Shown here one piece after another: positions 48,890-59,900 of a stretch of DNA of 64,000 bases. The notes under the pieces were generated by a model, which searched no databases, was not told where the DNA came from, and saw only the letters and a list, made by a program, of their open reading frames with translations. Position numbers and translations under genes: made by a program. The DNA is from Enoplolaimus lenunculus. Lineage: Eukaryota > Nematoda > Enoplea > Enoplida > Thoracostomopsidae. Numbering within the stretch: the stretch's first letter is position 1; every line of letters begins with the position of its first letter. The stretch covers positions 1-64,000 of the forward strand of contig JASANG010002758.1 in assembly GCA_030248215.1 (NCBI GenBank), written 5' to 3'.

Positions 48890-50760
48890 TCACCCACCAG
48901 TTTTTTAGTTATTTGCATCACACGAACCACCTATAGAACCTTCCTCGTGTGCAAAAAACTCCGTTGCTAGTTTAAAGTGTTCAACGTTGTCAGATAAATT
49001 GGAAAAAACATTTTGGGATCCAGGTGTATGTATTGCCTGGCAGCCGTCTGCCCAATGTGCTGCAAACCCGCTTTGTTTACTTTTTCATCCGAAAACATGG
49101 CAAGTTTGAATTGCACGCGGTTTCAAAAACTTTCTAACATTCTTTGAAATCAATTGTTCTTTCCACCAGATTAACTTTAACAGTCGGATTTGGAATTTGG
49201 CTTCCGACTGTGTTAAAAAGATAATCAGCATATCCTAACTTGTTTCATTCAATAATTTGAAGCCGAAATTTCTGTTGTGCAAATCGATTAGGAATAAACT
49301 TCTTCGTTCTACCAAAAATTGGTAGGACTTTGATCTTGAGTTGTGATAACTAATCATAGAAGAGCAGCTATCTTCTGTCGCATGAAATCTGTGTTTTTCA
49401 CTAGAACGCTGATAACGGAATTCTTTCCATAAAAAATCAAACAATGTCCGATCTTTGTGCATTTCTATTTACATTATATGCCGCCAAAAATTGAATCATT
49501 TCCATTTGAGCATCTTTTGAATACACCAATTCGTCCGAAAATTTAAAATTTTTCCTGTCGAAAATTTTCAGCAATCTTTTGGTCGCTGAAAAAATAGCTC
49601 TGTCTTTTACAGTGTGCAATTCCAAGCATATTCCGTAATGTTTGTTTTGATTGCAAATCTGTTGCTTGCTTTAAGGCATCAAAAATTGCATCCACACGCT
49701 CGCGTCTTTTGGCTCCATTACTTTTTATGAAATAGTGCTCTATTAGTAAGAAACTTGTAATTTTTGCGTACGCTTTATATAACTGGACTATACTCACATC
49801 ATAATATTTTTGCAAAATTTTCTTAAAACCTTCTGTGTCTAATCAGGCATTGTACTCAGGCTCGGAATCAAATGTTGTAGTCAAGTCTCGATTGTGATGG
49901 TTATAAAACGATATACGGTTTGCCATATGCTGTGGGGGTACGGACCAAAAGGTACTGAAGCCAGGTTATTGTCGGTAATGAGAGCACGAAATCCTTGCTG
50001 AGTTTCACAGTGTGTTACAACAATGCTATCTGCCATGCGTTTTAACAAACTGTCGGCCTGAATATTACAAGTAGGATCGCCCGCTAGTGTTTTAGCTAAA
50101 TCAGCCGCATGCAATTGTTCTGTCTTTTCTTTCTCTGTTTTTTGAAACGACTTATTTTTTGGTTCTGAACTCACTACTACTAGAGAGGAGGACTGTCGGG
50201 TATTACACATTCGCTTTTAGTCTCTTGGAACAATATAGCCGGTTCTGAGGTAACAGCTGCTAGCGCGGTTGTTTAGCCTATTATTCGACAAATATTAGCA
50301 TTTGCCCGACCAGAAAACATGGGGTTTCGTCCGTAATTGTTAAGGACTTGTTTGCACGCAATATATTATCAGAACTCGAACTACTTTCGTTCAATGTACT
50401 AAACAATTTTTCTTTAGAACTTATTCGTGGAGTAACAAGAAAATTCTAGAGTTTCAGTAGAGCTACTTCTCCGGTGTTTGTGCAAACTGTGCTCAAAACT
50501 CGTGGCTTCTAAGAAAGTGCTTAGATAAACTGTCCGTTTCATGATAGTGTTTTCGGGATGTCTTAGCTTGGTTTGCAATAGCATCAGCCTTTAGCCTTGC
50601 AAAAAAGACTGTTTTCTGGAAATCTTGCGCGAAACTTTCATCACAGGCTCTATCACAGATTTCTCCCGTTTTCTTTCATCAGAGATCTACTAACTGACCC
50701 CATAAATAACTAATAAGAGTACTATAAATGCTAGCCGCCTAGCAACTAACCTAATGACAC
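48890..50760 (-). pseudogene. Unrecognised decayed coding-like stretch
   Basis: Several minus-strand frames follow one another, with protein-like composition but different phase and internal stops. They include 49881-50210 (ADLAKTLAGDPTCNIQADSL, then HCETQQGFRALITDNN), 49437-49815 and 49235-49462 (FLVERRSLFLIDLHNRNFGF). No splice sites make them one gene. A decayed transposon ORF or an old host pseudogene are both possible. I do not recognise the family. Confidence 0.3.
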
Positions 50761-51711
50761 CAAGCCCTCAACCAATACTATTTCTCTCCGAAGCTAATTC
50801 GATAAACCGCTGCCAAGCTGTCAGAATACTTGTAACACCGAACAAATTTCAAAACCGCTGAAAATTTTTCAAAGTCTGCAAAACTAGCTAGGAACTGGAA
50901 AAAATTGTTCTGAAATGAGGCAACTGGATATCGCAACGGAAAACAGACTTAATGCAGTTATTCTTGCACTGTCCACTTTAATTTACGTTCACAGTGTGGA
51001 TGTAAATAATTTCAATTCACTATCTAAAGCAAACGCAAAGCGCTTAGACGATTAATTTAAAGCAGAAAAGTTTAAGTATAACAGTAAATGTAAAAGGTCA
51101 AATTCAGTTTAGAGGTCAATTGAGTTAAGTTGTTTAAGACAAATTAGTAATATACTATTTAAAACGCATAATCAAGAGGAAAACGCGTTTAAACATGTGG
51201 GTGGCATTGATGACGATCAAAGCGATAAAATATAACATTTAGATAGGCTGAAAACCTAAAACTCACAGAATTTTCAATTTACTCATGCAGGTCCACATAT
51301 CAGCACAGGGTGTTTTCGTGCCGTTTCCAAGCTAACCTCATGAATTAACCCTAGTAATGAGAAGCAAATGCGAGCTCGATGCCTGTCGAAAACCGCCTGC
51401 AGAGCCGGAAAGCAAGATCTGGAACTATACTGTGCATTATGAAGAAGTGCCAAGATTGGCGTTTTTTCGGACAGTAACCTATGCACGCGTGACCTAACGT
51501 AGCAATCCGTAGAAAAAGTTTAAAGAAAATTCAAACTAGAAAATGATGGTTTAAAATTTAAGAGGTGGGAGGGTTAGACTTAGGCTTAGTCTGAATTAGC
51601 TTTAAGCCTATAGTTTCTGATCTTTACATGAGAGAGTTTGCGCATCAAACAAAATAAGCTGATTTCTAAATTTTATGTGACATGTCGGTCAATAACCATT
51701 AATATTAGTAC
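50761..51711. other. Spacer
   Basis: AT-rich. A short minus-strand frame at 51283-51486 has no recognisable homology. Confidence 0.35.
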
Positions 51712-51912
51712 AATACTTATGTTCCAGCAAGAGTACAACGTAGGTCAAATCAAGTAGAATTATGATTGTTATATAAATGTACAATTACTTCAAGGGTCAA
51801 TTTTGAAGCTAAAATACTTATGTTCCATCAAGAGTACACCGTAGGTCAAATCAAGTAGAAATATGATTGTTATATAAATGTACATGTTATTTCAACGGTC
51901 AATTTTGAAGCG
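51712..51912. repeat. Two-copy tandem duplication, period 101
   Basis: AATACTTATGTTCCA at 51712 recurs at 51813, with GTAGGTCAAATCAAGTAGAA in both copies. It ends against the palindromic element. Confidence 0.85.
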
Positions 51913-51921
51913 TGATATTTT

Positions 51922-52340
51922 CACGTATTAAGTGTTTCTTACGGTAAAAGGCGCTCTTGAACTGTTACTTGAAATTCAAGGCTAGTACACTTAGAAGTAA
52001 GCTTTATAATTTTGGCCCGACGGACTAATCATCAGGAGCACGAATATTTTTAGAAGCGGCAAAGTAGTATAAAGCTTACGTATAAGTGTACCGGTCTTGA
52101 CTTTCAAACGACAGTTCGAGAGCGCCTTTTACGTAAAAAACACTTAATACGTGTAAGCATTACGCTTGTCAGTTTTGAAGTGTGAAACTTACACGTATTA
52201 AGTGTTTCTTACGGTAAAAGGCGTTGTTGAATTGTCGTTTGAAAGTCAAGGTCAGTACACGTATAAGTACCTAAGCTTTTAATTTTGGCTCGAAAGACTA
52301 ATCAGGAACAAGGACATTTTTAGAAGCGGCAAAGTAGTAT
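51922..52340. repeat. Palindromic element plus direct copy of its left half
   Basis: Arms 51922-51971 and 52104-52153 are inverted (CACGTATTAAGTGTTTCTTA and complement, then AAAAGGCGCTC). From 52191 the left half recurs in direct orientation to about 52340, including AGAAGCGGCAAAGTAGTATAAA. It reads as a MITE dimer or solo half. Confidence 0.75.
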
Positions 52341-53986
52341 AAAATTTTGTTTGACGCTGTAGAAAAATTTATGGGCGAAAAAGGCGAACCAAATCGTAGA
52401 GCGGGCAAGACGTTTCATCGCCCCAGCTTGTGTTAGCGACTTTTGAAAGTTTTTACATCCTTTAAAGCCTTAACACCGCATTGCATTTCTTATTTTGTGT
52501 TTTAATGTGTCACTTTCCTGTTGCAAATATAGGAATCAAAGTAAACAGTTGTGCAGTCTTTTATCTGTTACATGTTATCGTAAAATGTTAAATACATGGC
52601 TGTTTAAAATGTGGAGGCAAATATGGGCTATTGAATAGAAACAATGATAACGATACTGGATTCAAGGCGTTACTGATTAAAAGCGTGCATAACATGGACA
52701 CAGATAAAACGTATAAGCGATGTTACGGCAACTCGTGGAGAGAAATGAAATTTTATGTACGATTAAGCATAGACGTCGGCATCAGCACAAAAAAACCCCT
52801 AGAAATTTTTATAAAACGTAACCCCGCCCTTTTCGAGGTCCCGAAGTGAACGAACATGGAATGTTTCGTCCCAAACTACAAAAAATCCATGTTGCAGAGC
52901 AATTCATGTGTTGAAAAATTTGAAAAAAGTGATACATTTAGTACTCACTGTATATATAAACCATGGTGCAACCGGAGGTCAGAATCTATCAAAATTTGAT
53001 CTCCGGCTCTGGTAGATTTTTTGCCAGAGATTCCGGCAATTTCGGCAGTTAAGTTTTATGTATTGTTGTAAGTTTTGTCCCTAATTGAATTTATTAGTAT
53101 TAACTTTAGGACATTAAACTGCCGAGATTTCTTAAAAAACACGCTTTAAACTATAATTTTAGCAACAGTTCGCAGATTCTTTTTTGGTACGTCTAGGACG
53201 ATTTGCGTAAGTTTTATTACCTAATATTGTTTCGTTTTCGGCTCGGGCAAGATAGGTTGAACTCTGGCTAAGGTGTTTTTATTTCCACCTTGATGTTAAG
53301 TTCAAAATTGTGCTCCTTATCTTAAGCCTAAAAGGATGCAACTAGCTTGATGCGATGGCAAAACCAAAATATGCTGAGCTAAGCGTTATAATGAATATGA
53401 ATTGTCCATACTGTAGTGACCCAAATAAGAGTGCAACAGGCTATTTCTTTGACCCCTCCTGACGATACCCCTATTATTCGGCTACATTTTAACCCGCCAT
53501 TCGCAACCCTTCGTTACTAATATATTTGGTATTCAGCTAGTCGTTGAATTAGTTAGGGATACGGACTCCTTATTTTCCTCTTATTTGTGTCACTACAGTA
53601 AACGTTAGTACATGTTTGAAACTCAGCCTCCACATAAACTTCTCTAAACTTCTCTATAATTTTTCAAAACTATCAGTATTGCTATCATCTCCTCGTGATG
53701 TACAGATAATATTAATACTAAATTTATAATGTCAATGTGTTGCAAATACAAATTCAGGCCCATGTATAGTACTGCACCGCACTGAAAGGCTTATACTTTT
53801 GATTAGGATAGGTTTAGGCTCATGTTCATGAGGCTTACGCCAAGGCTAAGGCTTAAAGTTAGCGCAAATGCCTTTTTATAATGGGCCAATCTAAGTACGA
53901 AAGTTCCTTTTGAATATAATAATTTTTGTCGCATAACCCAACCAAAAATTTCTAATTGACCACTGAGTAGCAGCTGATGTCCCCGA
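52341..53986. other. Intergenic region 3' of the P450 gene
   Basis: Contains an ACCGGAGG-type MITE fragment starting near 52967 (GGTGCAACCGGAGGTC) and a GGCCCATG-family copy at about 53757-53886. No gene is supported. Confidence 0.45.
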
Positions 53987-56900
53987 TTAGTATCCTGGTC
54001 GTTTTGTAAATATTAATTTCATTTCATGAGGTATTCGTGTGAATCCACTGCCAGACGGTTGGCGTACGTCAACATTTTCTCCAGAGGCGACGACAATTTC
54101 GTACTTTTGCACAGTATTTACCAACAACAGGAATAACTCTTGTCTCGCTAATAGTTCACCAATGCAACGGCGTTTTCCGGTTCCGAACGGCATAACGTTC
54201 GTTGCTAACTAAAACGTTTAAAGTTGTTAATTTTAAGTTTACTGATGCGTCCGTAATTATTCTGTATAAAACTTGCTACATACTCAGTAGATAACTCAGT
54301 TACAAATATATGTATACTTCAGTTCAACGAACAATGATAAAATTCTGTGCACCCATTAGCGCAAATTCGTGGAAAATTGCGGTGCACAAATACCGACCTG
54401 CGTACGCTTTTTGAATGTTTGCGGAAATTAATATAAATGTTGCACAGTTGATGAATTATATTTCGCTAATGTTTCGTTTTCAAATCTATAACAATTCAGC
54501 GGTCGACAACTTGTCGCCTAAACAGTGTCTTGAACCCTATTAATCAATCTGAATATAATAATAAGCATAATCGTAAGCCTAGCCTAAGCCTGAGCATTAT
54601 CATGGGCGACGGATTGTTAAAGTCGATAAAATTTAAATTTCGGATCTTACAAACGCTCAGTGGACGAATTGTCGTGATAGATCCCACTGGGGATCTTTTC
54701 AAATCCATTTGTGTGCAGTTAAAATTTGTATTTATTATATAGCATCAAGACAGAATTATCGGCAGGTATCGTTTGATTATGTATAGGAATAAATTGTTGC
54801 GCTATATTTTACAGTAAAGTCATCCAAAGTATGTGGAAGATAAAGTGTTAAGTTATGAGGTGAGACGCGTATGCTACAGCATGTGTCACGTTATGATTTC
54901 AGGATACAACGCGAGGTCTGCTTCCACATCCGGGAGAAAATCGAACTCTGTTTCAGATATAATTTATAGCGACGTTCCAGCAAGTTCGGTAGTCAAATTT
55001 TCCATAAAGTTACAAAACTTGTATCGTTCGGTACTTTCGGCTATTAATAGTTTTTGGTAAATTTTTGAGAAATAATTGTCGGAATTTCTTAAAAATAAAT
55101 CTAAAACCAAAATTTTTGGCAATACTTTACATATATTTGCTAAATTAGGCAATTACACATTATTTTGACTCCTAATTACACCTCTCCTCCGGCTTTGGTG
55201 AATTTTGTTGATATCCGTCGCTGGTATTTTTCACCGCCGATTGCACTCTGATAATTTATAACGGTGTACAATTTTGAACTTTGTCAGTCATTAACTCTGC
55301 CATATATGTCGTTTGTAGTGGTGACCTGCGCAAAACGTTAAGTAATTACAAACGATCCACACAGATATATACATATATAGGTATATATACTATACTGAAA
55401 CTTTGAAGCATCGCTCACGTCAGCGTCGTAAGTGCCATCAGCTTTCAAAAAACGTTCAGGATTCAGTGTATCCGGATCGGGAAACATCACTGGATCTCGG
55501 TGTATGCCGTACAAATTCGCAAATACACGCGCGCCTTTCGGAATGTCATAGCCGCGGAATTGTGTATCCCACATGATTGAATGAGGCAAGCCAAGCGGAA
55601 TCAATGACGAGAACCGAAATAGTTCTGTCATGGTTGCGTCGATATATGCGTTGCGTCCTTTATCGGTGAGTGCTACTTGGCGACCTGCAAACGGAAAGCA
55701 AATATATAAATCGAAAAGATTTTAGGGTTCAATGTATTTGTGGTCGTAGCATTTTCCCGCACTAAAACCCATCAGAAAACTTTGTTACTGTTTGAATCCA
55801 TAGGAATGTTACCTCTTCCCGCAGACCTCATAGTATCATATCATTTGTGTCTAAATTTAATCTACTGTTACGCCCCTAAAAGTAACATTGACCGCGTGTT
55901 TCAACCAGCATCTTTCAATATGTTTTTCACTGTTAATAGGAGAAACTGTGAAATGATTCGCTAGAGTAGCAGAATAAACGATAAAACCTATGTGCATTAC
56001 GTAAACGCTTTCTATCGTTTGACGAAACGCCGTTCTAGGACCAACATAAACGCTTTTTTCAAACCGTATGTGTTGAATCACTCAGTCTATGTTTAGGACT
56101 ATCAGAACTCCTAACTACAACTTGATTCAATTTTTTGTAAGTTAATTAGGGAACTCGCCTGACCCCAACTCAACGCAGAGTGACAATCAAATTAAACCAG
56201 TGTGAGTTCATGCCTTACAAGGGTTAACTCAGAAATAACTAACCCGCTTCCTGAGCTTTTATTCATCTCACTGGAATTTACAATGATGCTATAAATTACC
56301 ATTCAAATAATTGTCAATTTCTGTTCGAAGTTTGCTCTGAACATCGGTAAACACCGCCAGTAAATTAAGAAACCATCGAAAGCTGTCCATTGTGGTCGCA
56401 AAGCCAGCACCAAATAAATCCGATGATATAAATTTGATTTTTTTTCGATCGACACCGTGTGATTGCATTTCTGCAACGGAAATTTCTTCGGCAACTTTTG
56501 CAAGCGCGTCAGCAACGTCTCTGAAATAAAACAAAGTTGGTTGGTGTATATATACAAAATGTGTCAATCCTGTCTTCTAGGTATCCCTAAGGCTAAATTT
56601 TAGTCGACGTTTAAACCTAACCTTAAGGATAAGAAAATGTTCAGATGATGTTAATATACAAAATATGTCATACATATTAGTGGGCCAGGCCGCAGTGATA
56701 AGTATTGCGGATAGATATAGCGGATAAATTAGCTTTGTACCTCGTTTTAGAAATTGTTGCAGAAAATGATACTATGATTTTTTATAAAACATGATGAGAA
56801 AATACAAAATAAAGCAATCGCTTTACAGTTTAGAACAAATAATGCAATATTGCATACCTCACTGCATCTTCTGAACCATGATATTCATGCATTTCAATAT

Positions 56901-59900
56901 ACTTCACTGTTAGGTCGCTCACAGGTTCGATAACGGATAAAAATTTTTTAATTCGTCCTCGACAGATATAACGCGCAAACGGGACGTTGTCTACCATTCC
57001 ACCAACTTCTAAGAAATTCGATACCTGAAAAAAATTTAAAACATTTCAAACATAAACTGTTGCTTCAAAAATGGTGTTGCTCATTATTCAATAAGCCATT
57101 ACCCATTACAGATTTGTGATGTCGATTATTCTTAATTAATCTTCTGTTCATTTAAAATAAGAAAGAACGAAAACTTCGAATTGAATCGGTGTACAGCCCA
57201 TGGTTGGCAAGATATTAGAAAAACAATTAGTTTTCCATGCAGTCGCCAAATGTCAAACCTATAAACTCAAATGAAAAGTAAAACCAACGCCAAACTCTGT
57301 ATCTCAGAATTTTATCTTCAGTTCTAAACCAAAACACATTTTACGTAAAAAAGCTACACCGTAAACTTCAATGAGTTGATTTTAACTCAGAACCAGTTAA
57401 AAACTAAGTCTGAGTTAGGACTATTAGAACTCAGAATTTGGAGCTGATTCAATTCATTCTGAGTTACTTAATCAACTCACCCAGAGTCAACTCAACTCAG
57501 AGTGATAATCAATTCAACTCAGAGTGAGTTAATGCATACTGATTTTAATTCAGAAATAACTAACTGGCTAGGTAAATTGATTATTAATCAATTGTTTTGA
57601 ATTTACAGCGTACAAATTAAAAATACACTGTAAATTCCAATGAGTTGATTAATCAATTAAGCTAGCGAGTTGGTTATTTCTGAATTAATATAAGTAAACA
57701 TTAACTCACTCTCAGTTGAGTTGATTCTCAGTCTGAGTTGATCTGAGACTGGGTGAGTTGACTAATTAAGTCACAATGAACAGAACCAACTCAAAATTCT
57801 GAGTTCTGGTAGTCCTAACTCGGACTGAATAATTCTACTCATTCAAGTTAAAATCAACTCGCTGAAATTTACAATGTAACATCCGTTTTAAAGCAAGACA
57901 ACTACACATTAATGATGTGACCGACGTGAGACCGGTGTATGCAAATTTCTGTGGAAGATACATTGCAAACGTCAAACTGTTAATACCGTAGGAGCCAGGT
58001 CAACTAGTTTTCGAATTAATGGATGATTTTGATCAAAATCAAAACCAAAAAGAACCGAACCAATCACGTTTGATACTGTGACTACGACTGCTTCTTTCGG
58101 ATTGTACGGTTTGCCTAAATGTTGTTCGATTTCGGCTTCAAAATGTCCGTGCGAGTCGTTTACTACCTGCAACTTTTAATACGTATTTAAATATATAAAT
58201 ATATATATTTTGTCATTTGTATATTTCTGCTGAGCTCCAGTGTCCATTTCAGCTATTTTATTCAAAAATGTGTACAAAATCGACTTGACTTTAAACTCAA
58301 TTGAATTGATGTTTTTAACGTTGATTTATTCCATTTTAAATTACCTTAAACCTACACATAATGTTTCTTCTAGAAAATGGTCTGGGACAAGTCTGCGATC
58401 AAACTTTTGGACTTAACTTTTTCTCAAGTGAATATTTACAATTACGTATAACCAGTCGTAGTGGGACTACATTTATTGAGTGAAGCTCGAACACACGTAA
58501 GCAATAAAGGTAATATGCAAATTAGTTGTTAGCTAACTATTCATTTGTCGGTTTTGGAGGTTTGTAAGCAATTTCGTCAGATTCCTCGCACCAAAAACCC
58601 TTCAGCCGCCCTAATATATTTTTGGAATAATTTAAAAAGTCCTAATTTTTCTTGTCAATTAAGCTAATATGCAGATTAGCTATTAGCTAACTATTCAATT
58701 ATCGGTTTTGGATGTTTGTAAACTATTTATTCAAATTCCTCGCACCTAAAAACCATTTAGTGCTGAAATTATATTGATTTTAACCTTAATAATTAGTGAA
58801 ATATTGTAAAAAGTCCTAATTTAGCCTTATAAGCTATGCTAACATGCAAATTATCTGTTAGCTAACTGCTCAATTATCGGCTTTGGAGGTTTGTAAACAG
58901 TCTACGTGGATTCCTCGCACCCAAAAACCCTTTAATGCTAAAATTAGATTGCTTCTAACTGTAATAATTAGTGAAATATTGTGGAAAGACCTAATTTAGG
59001 ATTAATTATGCAAATTAGCCGGTAGCTAATCAACGGCTTAAAATTTTAAAACCCCAATGCGTGGTTAACACCCCAGAATAATTGGCTTTCAAAAAAATTT
59101 ATCAAAATCGGTTCAGTCGTTCCTGAGATTCTTTTCGGACGGACAGACGGACATCCACCTTTCGACCCCCAAGTACAAAACATAAAACGCTTCGCGAAAC
59201 TCCGAGATTCGCTCAGAGTTTCGCTTCGCTCAAAAACTTATTCTATTCTAAGCCATCATTCAAATCGCAAAATTACGGTTGAGAGGAGTTTATCATTTAT
59301 TGCTCAGCTAGGAGCTTGATGAATGGATATCTGGATTTATGTGGATATCCGAAATTAGATTTTTTATTTGGGATATCCGAAACTAGATTTTGCGCTTTTT
59401 CGGGTGTCCGAAGTTCAATTTTCGTTTCTCAAGTACTTGTTTTACGTCGTTGCTCTAAGGAAAGTGCCCTGACCTACAAAATGATTGTTATGAGCGTAAA
59501 ACATAAAATTCTAAAAATAGTTTTTCTGATGCAACTGCTTCAATAGCCCTGGATTTTCGGCTTAGAAGTGGTTTCTGACTAATGAATATTTGCGTTGTCC
59601 ACCTGAAATTGAGTTGATTTGGTTTGTCTCCGATTATATCTATAATGTCATCCTTCCCTTGAACTATATATACATGATTCGTTTTACATTTCGAGAAGAA
59701 AGAATGATATTGAAATATACTTACGCTTTATCGTACAAACATCAGCCCATGTTACTTTTGGGGTTGCCCTGCTTTCAGCGGCGGTTCCACAAATTTCTGA
59801 CGGGTGCACACTGGTAATTGATTTGAAACGCAATTTTTCACCAAAAAATTTTCTGAGGGGGAAAATGTAATGTAGGGACCATATATTTTTCCCACAGAAA

